NCBI RefSeq assembly: GCF_002101675.1
Contig: NZ_LQOY01000207.1
Span: forward strand, 1 to 64,000
Length of the DNA stretch: 64,000 nt
Origin: Mycobacterium gordonae
Lineage (GTDB): Bacteria; Actinomycetota; Actinomycetes; Mycobacteriales; Mycobacteriaceae
Direction: 5' to 3'
The translations under genes were made by a program, and so were the position numbers. The notes beneath the pieces were generated by a model. The model was given only the letters and a program-made list of their open reading frames with translations. It did not search any database and was not told the origin of the DNA. Every line of letters starts with the position of its first letter. Position 1 is the first letter of the stretch. Shown piece after piece: positions 34,101 to 42,423 of this stretch.

Positions 34101-36250
34101 TCGCTGAACGCATCGACTTTCGGAATGACCAGCCGCGCGCCGATGGACAACGGAGCGAAGATCTCAATCACCGAGGCGTCGAAGCTCACCGACGACGTCT
34201 GCAGCAACCGGTCAGCGGGCTCGAGGCTCCACTCCTGCAGGAATCCGGCAATATGGTCGGCGATCGCATGATGCGGCACGGCCACACCTTTGGGCTGTCC
34301 GGTGGATCCGGAGGTGTAGATGACGTACGCCAAGTGCTCCGGACGTAGCGGGCAACGCCGGTCGGCGTCGGTGGGCGCGGCGCTTGGCAATGCCGCTGCG
34401 GCCTCTTCGGCCGCGCCGAAATCCTGGCGGCCCAACACCAACACCGGCGCGGCGTCGGCGATCAGGTAGTCGATGCGTTCGTCGGGAAAAGCGGGGTCGA
34501 TCGGCAGGTAGGCCGCACCGGCTTTCAGTACGGCGAACATGGCGACGACGAAGTCGAGGGACGTCGTCATGCGCAGGCCTACGATGTCGTCGGGCCCGAT
34601 CCCGTTGCCGATCAACCAGCGCGCCAGCCTGTTTGCTCGCCCGTGTAATTGCGCGTAACTGAGCTCGGTGTCCTCGAACATCACGGCGACCGCATCCGGG
34701 GTCGCGGCGGCGGCCGTTTCCAGCGCGGCGACGACGGTGCTCGCCGGCCTTTCGACGAGGACACCCACGGATTGCGTGAGCAGGGCTTCCCGCTCGCCGG
34801 GACCGAGGAGAGCCAGCCTGTCGATCCGGTGTCCGGGCTCGCACAGCGCGCTGTTGAGCAGCTCCCGATAATGCCGCAGCAACTGCCCGATAAGCTCGTC
34901 ACCCAGTACATCGGACTGGTATTCGAACTCGGCGGTGATCCCCTCGGGATCCAGCACGACCGCCAGGGCAAGTGGAATCGGGGCGCACACCGCACCCAGC
35001 TCGAGCTGCCGAGCCCGCATCCCTTCCAAATGAAGTCCAGTCACGCTCTTGCGCATGCTGAACCCCAGCCGGACCAGTCGATCCATCCCGTCGTGTCCGG
35101 CGCTGCGTTCCGGGTTCAGTTCGCGTACAACGTGATCGAGCCCAACGGACTGGTGCGCGAAAGCACCGAGGCAGGTCTCTTGCACGGTGTCGACCAGGGC
35201 GGCGAACGTCTGCTCCGGTCGCAGGCGCATCCGCAGCAGCAGCGTGTTGCCGAAGTAGCCGATCGCCCCCTCGGCGGCGGCCCGACGCTCGGTGACCGGA
35301 ACCGAGATCAGGAAGTCGGCGGCGCCCGTGTAGCGCCGCACCAGTGCTCCGTATGCCGCCAGCAACACCATGAACGGTGTGGCGGAGCGTTCCCGCGCGA
35401 ACGACTCGACCCGGGCGAACAGGTCTGGGGGCAGTGTCGCGGTGCGGTGGTGCGCCCGGGTGGACGGCTTCGGCGCTCCGACGCCGGGCAGCTCCAGCGG
35501 ATCGGGCAGCGGGGACAGGGTGTCGCGCCAGTAGTCGAGGTCGGCGTCACTGCCGAGCGTCTCACCCTCCAGCACTTCAACCGCAACGTATTGCGGCGCT
35601 TGCACATTGGCGATGCCAGCGCTGTACGCCGCGCTCAGCTCGCCGAAGAAGACCGTCCAGCAGTCATCGTCCCAGCAGATGTGGTGCACCACCAGCAGCA
35701 ACACGAATTCGTCCGGCGCGGTCCGGAGCAGCGTCGCCCGCAGCGGCAATTCTTCGGCCAGATCGAAGGGCCTGCCGAACTCGCGGTGTGCCAGCGCCTC
35801 GACTTGCTGAGCCGCCGCGCCGGTCGAGCCGCCGGATATATCCTGCGCGTGCCAGGCGATGTCGACGTCGTCGGCGAAGACCTGATACGGCTCGCCCTCG
35901 GCGTCCACACCATAGGTCGTCCGCAGGATCGCATGCCGCGCAACGACCGTCGCTAAGGCGGTCCGCAGCCGCGTTTCGTCCACCGCGCCCGACAGCCGAT
36001 ACCCCACACAGATGTTCAGCGTGGCATCGGAGGGGTTCATGGCCTGCACAAACCACATCCGGCGCTGTCCGGCGGACAGCGGGTAGCGTTCGCCCGCCGA
36101 GATAGCGGTTCGTGTGGTCGATTCGGTTGTCGTCAAACCGCTTTCGGCGATCCGGCGGCGCAGCAACTCGCGCCGGCGTTCCTGCACGGTCGCAGCGTCG
36201 TGGGATACCACCGGTTTCATTGCGGAACCCGTTCCCCGATTGCGACGCAC
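31169..36250 (-). CDS. mbtE: Mycobactin NRPS MbtE-like: C-A-PCP-C-PCP
   Basis: 1693 residues. The first condensation domain has HHICWDD near 188; the adenylation domain YTSGSTGQPKG near 645 and FDASVIEIF; PCP1 GGHS near 1038. It is followed by a second condensation domain (HHIVTDHNS near 1243) and PCP2 (GGDS near 1611) with no adenylation domain of its own. MbtE loads the first lysine; the C-PCP tail fits ester formation between lysine and the beta-hydroxyacyl unit from MbtC/MbtD (inference). Start GTG 36250 is chosen because GGGAGGAG lies 9 nt upstream. An IdeR-like box lies about 70 bp upstream. Confidence 0.9.
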   Translation of the reverse strand: MRRNRGTGSAMKPVVSHDAATVQERRRELLRRRIAESGLTTTESTTRTAISAGERYPLSAGQRRMWFVQAMNPSDATLNICVGYRLSGAVDETRLRTALATVVARHAILRTTYGVDAEGEPYQVFADDVDIAWHAQDISGGSTGAAAQQVEALAHREFGRPFDLAEELPLRATLLRTAPDEFVLLLVVHHICWDDDCWTVFFGELSAAYSAGIANVQAPQYVAVEVLEGETLGSDADLDYWRDTLSPLPDPLELPGVGAPKPSTRAHHRTATLPPDLFARVESFARERSATPFMVLLAAYGALVRRYTGAADFLISVPVTERRAAAEGAIGYFGNTLLLRMRLRPEQTFAALVDTVQETCLGAFAHQSVGLDHVVRELNPERSAGHDGMDRLVRLGFSMRKSVTGLHLEGMRARQLELGAVCAPIPLALAVVLDPEGITAEFEYQSDVLGDELIGQLLRHYRELLNSALCEPGHRIDRLALLGPGEREALLTQSVGVLVERPASTVVAALETAAAATPDAVAVMFEDTELSYAQLHGRANRLARWLIGNGIGPDDIVGLRMTTSLDFVVAMFAVLKAGAAYLPIDPAFPDERIDYLIADAAPVLVLGRQDFGAAEEAAAALPSAAPTDADRRCPLRPEHLAYVIYTSGSTGQPKGVAVPHHAIADHIAGFLQEWSLEPADRLLQTSSVSFDASVIEIFAPLSIGARLVIPKVDAFSDVSYIADLISRHGVTVLHMVPSMLSTLLLLPQPGQWRQLRHVPVGGEALPGEVADRFAEHFDASLRNHYGPTEAVICATHMPVKGRQGAGVVPIGVPNQNVYAYVLDQELQLVAADVVGELYLGGVQLARGYLGRPALTAQRFVADPFNPGMRLYRTGDLVRRNQAGKLEFVGRADEQVKVRGFRIELGEVESVIATHPAVRHCLVLAEETPAGARLVAYLVPATPADSGPIKLSLNEIQAHAAASLPQYMVPTAAAVISDIPLTVHGKLDKRALPAPTPVNARGYRAPATATERRVCAVFGRLFGSERVGVDDSFFDLGGHSLLAARLVAQIRAEIGVDCSVRTVFDAPTPAGLAARLTEEFRAAFGIDLDDVDLDDECGAELPAGPSGRPELVATIRPERPPLSYSQLAMWFQHRMRGANDVFNLGLTLRFTGPLDVPALIDALNDVVARHEALRTVFLEHEGIPYQFAQPTLRLDLPVREVAAEEADATIAALRGYLFDLTSGPMIRPTLLKLDPRTHVLVVLIHHIVTDHNSLGVIYEDLITAYQARCTGRVPQWDPLPLQFIDYALWQRDTFDSPEQWAASELDHWRAALAGLPAEVPMAADRPRPAVVGQRAESVTFAVPAARRALLTVLADHAGASEFMVYQAALAALLHRVGAGTDIVIGTPVASRDDVAVAKVDGPFANVLALRNDLAGDPSLRTTLARCRATVLDALSHQELPIDRLVEALNPPRSSARNHPFFQTSLHFRTEDWAQAPRNLATPGTTVVPVPMEFGMSLLDLDVSVSVVPDGGLEVRFLASADLYEPQTVRHLAAAFDRLLDAFVTNPDRPVSELELLPADVMAELMAPPAALEVSASKPVGSPETERALIALLEELLEISGVDREDNFFALGGDSVIAVQMSARANAAGLALAPVMVFEHMTLAEVAGAVDAAGNAAAAQPDSDVPAPVLQSAPMSASGLDSDALAALNASWLQQ

Positions 36251-36318
36251 ACGGACGTTCTCCTCCCACACCGGCGCTCAGGCTGGCCGGTCGTCGAATC
36301 CGGCTCACGGCCCGCAGA

Positions 36319-36337
36319 TTATGTTAGCCTTCGCTAA
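36319..36337. promoter_or_regulatory. IdeR iron box in the mbtE/mbtK divergent promoter
   Basis: TTATGTTAGCCTTCGCTAA matches the mycobacterial IdeR consensus TTAGGTTAGSCTAACCTAA at 15 of 19 positions. It lies between the divergent mbtE (start 36250) and mbtK (start 36400), so iron-loaded IdeR could repress both the NRPS operon and mbtK. Confidence 0.8.
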
Positions 36338-36399
36338 GTTGAGGACTGTACACGGCCAGTCCTGCGAATGTGGCGCTGAATTCGTGCAGGAGGGCATCC

Positions 36400-36984
36400 G
36401 TGACGGAAGCGACTAGCGTCGACCCACCTGACCTGCTGCGCCGGTGCGCCACACCGGAGCGCGACGGGCTCCCGGGCACCTTCACGCTACGTTTGCTGGA
36501 CCCGGACGGCGACCTCGATGTGCTGCACTCCTGGATGAACGACCCCGAAGTGGCTCGGTACTGGAACAAGGCCTGGCCACGCGAACAGATCGCCGCTTAC
36601 CTGCGCGAACAGCAACTCAGCAGCCACTCGACCCCGTATGTGGGTGAGCTGAACGGCGTCCCGATGAGCTACTGGGAGCTTTACCGAGCCGACCTTGACC
36701 CGCTCGCTCAGTACTACGACGCCCGCGAGCACGATGCCGGCGTCCACTTGTTGCTGGGTCCCACCGACTGCCGCGGACGCAGGCTGGGCGCCGATCTGTT
36801 GCGCGTGGTCTCGGCCTGGCAGTTGGATGCCGATCCGCTGGCCACTCGGGTGATCGGCGAACCTGACGCCAGCAACGTGCGCCTGATCCGGGTGGCCACG
36901 CTCGCGGGCTTCCGCCACGTCGCGGACATCGACCTGCCCCACAAGCGGGCGGCTCTGATCATCAGAACCCGGGACTCGCTCTGA
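36400..36984 (+). CDS. mbtK: Lysine N6-acyltransferase MbtK-like (GNAT, IucB-type)
   Basis: 194 residues. The GNAT fold shows the siderophore-acyltransferase pattern: HSWMNDPEVARYWNKAWP, MSYWELYRADLDPLAQYYDA, then GVHLLLGPTDCRGRRLGADL with the His expected in catalysis. It transfers the long acyl chain to the lysine epsilon-amine for mycobactin. GTG start with AGGAGGG 5 nt upstream; the longer ORF only adds promoter-proximal sequence. In M. tuberculosis mbtK (Rv1347c) is in a separate locus; here it is inside the main cluster, divergent from mbtE behind an IdeR box. Confidence 0.85.
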   Translation: MTEATSVDPPDLLRRCATPERDGLPGTFTLRLLDPDGDLDVLHSWMNDPEVARYWNKAWPREQIAAYLREQQLSSHSTPYVGELNGVPMSYWELYRADLDPLAQYYDAREHDAGVHLLLGPTDCRGRRLGADLLRVVSAWQLDADPLATRVIGEPDASNVRLIRVATLAGFRHVADIDLPHKRAALIIRTRDSL

Positions 36985-37053
36985 GCGCGTCCCTGCGAAG
37001 GGACCGAACTGGGAGGTCACAGCCGATACCTGACCGAGCCCTCGCCAGGAAGC

Positions 37054-37072
37054 TTATGTTAGCCTTCGCTTA
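37054..37072 (+). promoter_or_regulatory. IdeR iron box upstream of the thioesterase-mbtC-mbtD operon
   Basis: TTATGTTAGCCTTCGCTTA matches the IdeR consensus at 14 of 19 positions and is identical, except for one base, to the box at 36319-36337. It lies 57 bp before the thioesterase ATG at 37129. Confidence 0.75.
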
Positions 37073-37128
37073 CTTGATGGCTTCACGGCCGACCTGGGCA
37101 GGCGCCGGTAGAGGAGAGGCAGGGCCGC

Positions 37129-37887
37129 ATGCCGCGCACACTGGGCTGGATCAGGCAGTTCCACCAGCCCGATTCACCCGAGAGCCCGACGCTGCTGGTC
37201 TTCCCGCACGCCGGCGCCGGCGCCTCGGCCTACCGCTCGTTCTCCAAGGTGCTGAGCAAGCATTTCCGCGTCCTGGTGTTCCAATACCCCGGGCGTCAGG
37301 ACCGAGCCGCCGAACCGCCTCTGACCTCGCTTCCCGAGATCGCCGCGGGCGCCTTTGAGGAATTCGCGGCCTCGGAACACCGGTCGGCCGGTCCCGTGGT
37401 CGCGTTCGGTCACAGCATGGGCGGTTGGGTGGCGTTCGAGTTCGTGCGAATCGCCGAATCCAGCGGGGTCGACGTGCGCGAGCTCAACGTGTCCGCGGCG
37501 GTCGCACCGGGCAACGCCGTCACCAAGCCACCGCACCCCACCGACGACGAGTCGATCCTGCACCACCTGACGGCGCTGGAGGGCACCAACTCCGCCGTGT
37601 CCGGCAACCGGGACCTGATGCGGCTGGCGCTTCCCGTCATCAAGGCCGACTACCGGGCCTGCGACGCGTATTCCTGCGCCGGCGACGTCAAGATCTCCGC
37701 CCCCATCCACGCGCTCGGAGGTGACCAGGACCCGATCGTCACCCTGGGTGACCTCTACGGATGGGGAAAGCACACCGGCAGTGCCGAAGTCACGATGTTC
37801 GACGGCGGGCACTTCTTCGTCAACGAGCACGTCGAGGCCGTCGCCGAACTGCTGGCCGAGTCCGCGGCACGGGTGCGCACGCAGTGA
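37129..37887 (+). CDS. mbtT: Type II thioesterase of the siderophore pathway
   Basis: 252 residues with the type II TE hallmarks: LLVFPHAGAGASAYRSF oxyanion region, nucleophile FGHSMGGWVAFE (Ser near 96), acid in LGGDQDPIVTL, and catalytic His in FDGGHFFVNEH. Such enzymes remove stalled or wrong acyl groups from carrier domains; a role in product release is also possible because MbtB here has no TE. Its stop overlaps the mbtC GTG start (GTGA), so it is the first gene of the TE-mbtC-mbtD operon. The symbol follows the use of mbtT for stand-alone TEs in other mycobacteria, from memory. Confidence 0.87.
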   Translation: MPRTLGWIRQFHQPDSPESPTLLVFPHAGAGASAYRSFSKVLSKHFRVLVFQYPGRQDRAAEPPLTSLPEIAAGAFEEFAASEHRSAGPVVAFGHSMGGWVAFEFVRIAESSGVDVRELNVSAAVAPGNAVTKPPHPTDDESILHHLTALEGTNSAVSGNRDLMRLALPVIKADYRACDAYSCAGDVKISAPIHALGGDQDPIVTLGDLYGWGKHTGSAEVTMFDGGHFFVNEHVEAVAELLAESAARVRTQ

Positions 37888-39176
37888 CCGATCCGGTCGT
37901 CGTTGCCGGGCTCGCCGTCGAGACGCCCGGCGGCATCGACACCCCCGCCGCCCTGTGGCAGGCGCTGTGCGACCAGCGGGAGCTGCTGTCCCCCTTTCCG
38001 CGCGACCGCGGCTGGCCCATCGACGACCTGCTGTCGGTGTCCGGCGCCGAGGGCTGGGGGCGGGTCCCCGACTCCGGCGGATTCCTCTCCGGCGCAGCTA
38101 AATTCGATCCACCGTTTTTCGGCATCACGCATCGCGAGGCGCTGGTGATGCACCCTCAGCAGCGGGTCGCGATGCGGGTTGCATGGCGGGCGCTGGAGAA
38201 CGCCGGCGTCAATCCCGCCTCGGTCGAGGGCGACTTCGGCGGGTGCTACGTCGGCATGTCGATGACCGAGTACGGCACCCGCACCGCCGTCGCCGACGAA
38301 TACAGCGGGCATCGGGCCGTGGGCATGGGCCAGCTCGGTGGAGCCGGACGCATATCGCACGGCCTCGGCCTGACCGGTCCGTCGATGTGCGTCGACTCCG
38401 CCTGCGGATCTTCGCTAACGGCCCTGCAACTGGCCGTCAACGCGATCGCCACCGACGAGTGCGAATGGGCGCTGGCCGGCGCGGTGTGCGTATTGGGTTC
38501 GCCGGCCGCCTTTTTCGAGTTCGCCAAGCTGCACGCGCTGTCCGAGGACGGACACTGCCGGGCCTATTCCGAGGACGCCACCGGCACTGTGTGGGGCGAA
38601 GGCGCGGGAATGCTGCTGCTGGAACGGGAATCGCGCGCACGTCAACTCGGCCACCGGATCTACGGCCGGATCCTGGCCGCGCGCACCAACCACAACGGCA
38701 AGGGCAAGCCGATCCTGGTTCCGCGGGTGCACGCCCAAGAACAGGTGGTGCGCAAGACCTTGGATGCCGCCGGCATCGATCCGGCGGCGGTGGGCATGAT
38801 CGAAGGACACGGCACCGCGACGCTGGCCGGTGACCCGGTGGAACTGCTGGCACTCGTCCAGACCTACGGCGCGGCGGGATCCGAGGCGCTGCTGGGCTCG
38901 ATCAAGTCCAACGCCGGGCATGCGCAGGCGGCAGCCGGGATCCTCGGACTGATCAAAGTCCTGCTCGCCGGAGCGCACGGCCAAATCCCGCCGACCCTGT
39001 TCGCGGACAACCCCACCAAGAAACTGGACTGGGACCTCACCGGTATCCGACTGGCCACGAAGCTGACCGCGTGGAAGCCGACAGATGGTGTCCGGTACGG
39101 TGCCGTGTCCTCGTTCGGCGCCGGCGGCGCCAACGCCCACGCGATCGTGGCGATGCCCGCGGAGGCTGACCAGTGA
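37884..39176 (+). CDS. mbtC: Stand-alone ketosynthase MbtC
   Basis: 430 residues, one beta-ketoacyl synthase domain. The catalytic triad is seen in VDSACGSS (Cys174), EGHGTATLAGDP (His) and SIKSNAGHAQAAAG (His). With MbtD it condenses an acyl starter with malonyl to give the beta-hydroxyacyl piece of mycobactin after reduction. Comparable to M. tuberculosis MbtC (444 residues). The GTG start overlaps the thioesterase stop, and its stop overlaps the mbtD start by 4 bp. No AT or ACP is present, as expected for the split PKS. Confidence 0.93.
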   Translation: MTDPVVVAGLAVETPGGIDTPAALWQALCDQRELLSPFPRDRGWPIDDLLSVSGAEGWGRVPDSGGFLSGAAKFDPPFFGITHREALVMHPQQRVAMRVAWRALENAGVNPASVEGDFGGCYVGMSMTEYGTRTAVADEYSGHRAVGMGQLGGAGRISHGLGLTGPSMCVDSACGSSLTALQLAVNAIATDECEWALAGAVCVLGSPAAFFEFAKLHALSEDGHCRAYSEDATGTVWGEGAGMLLLERESRARQLGHRIYGRILAARTNHNGKGKPILVPRVHAQEQVVRKTLDAAGIDPAAVGMIEGHGTATLAGDPVELLALVQTYGAAGSEALLGSIKSNAGHAQAAAGILGLIKVLLAGAHGQIPPTLFADNPTKKLDWDLTGIRLATKLTAWKPTDGVRYGAVSSFGAGGANAHAIVAMPAEADQ

Positions 39177-42100
39177 GCAGTTACCGGCTCCCGAATGGCG
39201 CGATCCCGGTGCTGCTTTCGTCGGACACCCCCGAACTGATCCCGGTCGAGGCCGCCGCCCTGCTCACCTACCTGAGCGACCACCCCGAGGCGACCCCCCA
39301 GCTCATCGCCGGCATGCTGTTCCGCACGCGAGTCGCTCGCAAACACCGCGCCCTGGCGATGGTGCGTGACCGCCAGGAGTTGACCGCGGCCCTGCAGTCG
39401 GTGGTCGACGGCAGCGGGCACCGCTTGGTGACCCGCACCGACACGGCCGCGACGGCCCGTAGATATGCGTATGTCTTTCCGGGCCAGGGCAGTCAGCGGC
39501 CCGGGATGGCCAGGCGGTGCTACGAATCCGTTCCGGCGTTCCGCGCCGAGGTCGAGCGTTGCGCTCAGGCGTTCGCCGACCACAGTGGGCAGTCCCCGCT
39601 CGATTACCTTCTGGATGAGGACTTTCCGGCCCTGGAAGATGCCGGCACCGTCCAGCCCGCCCTGTTCACCCAGATGGCCGGCCTGGCCGCGATGTGGCGT
39701 TCGTTCGGCGTCACGCCCACCGTCACCATCGGCCACAGCCAGGGTGAAGTCGCCGCCGCATACGTGTCGGGCCGGATCACCCTCGCCGACGCCGTCCGGG
39801 TGATCCTGTTGCGGGCTCGTGCCGCCGACGGGTTCTCCGCCGGTGACTACGCGATGGCCGTTCTGGCCGCCGACCGCGAGACCTGCGAGGACCTGCTGGC
39901 CCGCTGCTCTGGCTGGGCGGAGCTCTCGGTGGTCAATTCACCTCACATGCATGGAATCTCGGGTGACCGGAGCGCCGTGCAGGCCGTCGTGGACACCTGC
40001 GGCGAACGTGACATCTTCGCCCGCACGATCCGGGTTCGTTATCCCGCGCACACCGGGGCGATCAACGGTCTGGGAGACGAGCTGCGCGCCGGCACCCGAC
40101 GCGAGCTGTCCAGCCTGGAGTTTCTGGAGAGCGAGATCGCCTGCCTCGGGGCCACTCTCGGCGGTCCCCTCACCGAGCCGGCCGACCAGTACTGGTTCTG
40201 GAATCTGCGCAACACCGTGCGCTTCGACAAGGCGATCGCCGCCGCGCAGCAGTTCGACATCGACACCTACATCGAACTGGCCGAGCATCCGACTCTGCAG
40301 CTGGCGATCCAGGAAAACCTCGCAGCCGTTGATTCCGAACGCGTCGGCATGGTTGTCGGCACCTCGACCCGCACCGACATCGAACTGACCGACCTCACGG
40401 TCAACGTGATGCGGTCGGCGCTGCACGACCTGAACTACCCGTGGGACTGCCTGGCCACCGAAACGCAGGGCCCTCCGGTGTTGCCGTTGCCCGATTTCCC
40501 CAACACCGCGATGAACGAGATCGCCCTTTGGATGCCCTACGAACAGGGCCACTCCCCGGCAGCACGCACCACCCCCACCGTCGAACATGTTGCCGCCGAA
40601 CCGGAGACTGACCGCGCCGCGGCGGCGCCGAGGCTGCTCACCGAGAAATGGGTGCGGTTGGCACGCCGCTCGCTGGTAGCGCCGCGGCGCATCGGCATCA
40701 TCGATCACACCGGCGACGCCGCCGAGCTCGCCGCGGCACTGGCCGTCGCGGCCGGCGACGTCGGCGCCACCGCCCGGGTGCTTGGCGCCGACGAATTCCG
40801 GACCACACCAGGTGATCTCGGTACCTGTGTCATCCTGCTGCCGCAGGCCCCGCGCCGGGACGCGTGCGGATCGGTGGACAGCGTGGCGACGTTCTTCGCC
40901 GAGCGCGGGTGGTGGCCGGGAGTGGTGACCGGCGTCACCGATTACTGGCTGGTGACGGTTGGCGGCGAGGCCGTGGTCACCGACGATCCGCCGCCCGATC
41001 TGGCCCACGCGGGTGCCGCCGCCGGGTTCCGTTGCGTGGGTGCGAGTTACCCGGGGACCAGATTCCGCCACCTCGACCTGCCGGGCGCGTCGCGTGCCGG
41101 CGCGGCGGCCGCAATCATCGCCGCGCTCCACACAGCACAGGAATCCGAACTCGCGTTGCGCGACGGCGCGCTGTATGCCAAACGAGTCGTCGACGACGCA
41201 CCCATGAGCGGCCCCCGAAGCCGAGCCGACCATGTCCTGATCGTCGGGGGCACGGGCAAGCTCGGACTCGAATTCTGTGAGCACTTCGCCCGCCGCGGCG
41301 CTCGCGAGATCACGCTGGTGAACCGGTCGGGCGCGACACCCGCCGTGGCCGCGCGACTGCAGAGCATTCGTTCGGTCACCGCGGCCACGATCCGCGTCGA
41401 GGCGTGTGATCTCACCGATGCCGCAGCGGTTTCCAGGCTGGCCGCCGGGGCCTCGGCCGCAGACCTGATCATCCATGCGGCGGTGGAGTATTCGGGCATC
41501 GAACTGCAAGACATCACCGCCGCGGCGGTCGACCGAGCCTTGGCGGCCAAGGTGGCCGGCATCGCGCGGGTCCTGGCCGCCTTCCCCCGCGGCGAAGACC
41601 CTCAGGTGGTGCTGTGCTCTTCCATCTCGGCATCGGTGGGCGGGCGCGGCCTGGCTCTGTACGCCGCCGGCAACCGCATGCTCGACGCAATGGCGCATCG
41701 GCTCAGATCCGAAGGCCTGGACTGCGTTTCCGTGCAATGGGGTCACTGGGGGGTCCATCTCGGCGAGTCGGGATCGGCGATGCTGGGCGGCCTCGGGGTG
41801 GTCCCGATGCGTCCGTCCGACGCGCTGGGAGTCGACGTGACGGGGCTGCGCGGCAACGCGATCGTGGCCGCGTTCGACGTGGACCGCGCGCGGTCGGTGC
41901 TGGAGGCCTGCGGTCGCGATTCGCTGCTGTCACAGCTGAGCTCGGCCGCACCGCGCCCGGTCCAAACACTCGCCCCGCCGACCGAGGTCACTTCGGGACT
42001 CTCCCAGCGCCTGGTGAGCCTGCTGGCCCAAGCCATCGGGGCCGACAGCGCCGACATGATCGACACCGGTGTCCCGATGGTGGCCATCGGACTGGACTCG

Positions 42101-42217
42101 TTGCAGGCGTTGGAGTTTCGGCGTCGGGTCAAGATCGAGCTGAATCACGACCTGGAGGTGGCCGACCTGCTGGGCGGGGCGTCGATCGCGGAAGTGCTGG
42201 CCAAGCTGGACGCTTAG
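39173..42217 (+). CDS. mbtD: Polyketide synthase MbtD: AT-KR-ACP
   Basis: 1014 residues (about 1004 in M. tuberculosis). The acyltransferase has FPGQGSQRPGM and GHSQGEVAAAY (Ser near 189). The ketoreductase has the NADPH loop GGTGKLGLEF near 692 and the catalytic Ser and Tyr in SSISASVGGRGLALYAAGNR. The ACP is at the C-terminus, with GLDSLQALEF (Ser near 975). It supplies malonyl, the carrier and the reduction step for the MbtC ketosynthase, giving the 3-hydroxyacyl unit esterified to lysine. The start overlaps mbtC by 4 bp; the stop overlaps the convergent mbtH stop by 4 bp. Confidence 0.93.
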   Translation: MSSYRLPNGAIPVLLSSDTPELIPVEAAALLTYLSDHPEATPQLIAGMLFRTRVARKHRALAMVRDRQELTAALQSVVDGSGHRLVTRTDTAATARRYAYVFPGQGSQRPGMARRCYESVPAFRAEVERCAQAFADHSGQSPLDYLLDEDFPALEDAGTVQPALFTQMAGLAAMWRSFGVTPTVTIGHSQGEVAAAYVSGRITLADAVRVILLRARAADGFSAGDYAMAVLAADRETCEDLLARCSGWAELSVVNSPHMHGISGDRSAVQAVVDTCGERDIFARTIRVRYPAHTGAINGLGDELRAGTRRELSSLEFLESEIACLGATLGGPLTEPADQYWFWNLRNTVRFDKAIAAAQQFDIDTYIELAEHPTLQLAIQENLAAVDSERVGMVVGTSTRTDIELTDLTVNVMRSALHDLNYPWDCLATETQGPPVLPLPDFPNTAMNEIALWMPYEQGHSPAARTTPTVEHVAAEPETDRAAAAPRLLTEKWVRLARRSLVAPRRIGIIDHTGDAAELAAALAVAAGDVGATARVLGADEFRTTPGDLGTCVILLPQAPRRDACGSVDSVATFFAERGWWPGVVTGVTDYWLVTVGGEAVVTDDPPPDLAHAGAAAGFRCVGASYPGTRFRHLDLPGASRAGAAAAIIAALHTAQESELALRDGALYAKRVVDDAPMSGPRSRADHVLIVGGTGKLGLEFCEHFARRGAREITLVNRSGATPAVAARLQSIRSVTAATIRVEACDLTDAAAVSRLAAGASAADLIIHAAVEYSGIELQDITAAAVDRALAAKVAGIARVLAAFPRGEDPQVVLCSSISASVGGRGLALYAAGNRMLDAMAHRLRSEGLDCVSVQWGHWGVHLGESGSAMLGGLGVVPMRPSDALGVDVTGLRGNAIVAAFDVDRARSVLEACGRDSLLSQLSSAAPRPVQTLAPPTEVTSGLSQRLVSLLAQAIGADSADMIDTGVPMVAIGLDSLQALEFRRRVKIELNHDLEVADLLGGASIAEVLAKLDA

Positions 42218-42423
42218 CCGATCGGCTCGCGCAGACTTGCCGGCCGCATGTCGGTCCACGCGCGCTCTACATAGTCAAGGCACTCCGCGCGGGTCGCCTC
42301 ACCCCAGATCTTCCGCCAGCCCGCGGGCACCTCGACGGCGACCGGCCACAGGCTGTGCTGGCCCTCGTCGTTGACCACTACCGAGAACAGCCGGGCAACG
42401 TCGTCAAACGGGTTGGTATGCAC
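42214..42423 (-). CDS. mbtH: MbtH-like adenylation-domain activator
   Basis: 69 residues with the family signature NPFDD, then NDEGQHSLWPVAVEVPAGW and TRAECLDYVERAWTDMRPASLR. MbtH proteins bind and stabilise NRPS adenylation domains. The start is the GTG at 42423, preceded by GGAAG, matching the family N-terminus (M-S-T-NPFDD type); a longer frame lies in mbtG. It overlaps the mbtG 3' end by 20 bp, so the two are coupled. Confidence 0.93.
   Translation of the reverse strand: MHTNPFDDVARLFSVVVNDEGQHSLWPVAVEVPAGWRKIWGEATRAECLDYVERAWTDMRPASLREPIG

Noticed and set aside
39938..41758. 606-residue minus-strand ORF opposite mbtD
   Set aside because: A shadow of the AT-KR region; no ribosome-binding site or family motif.
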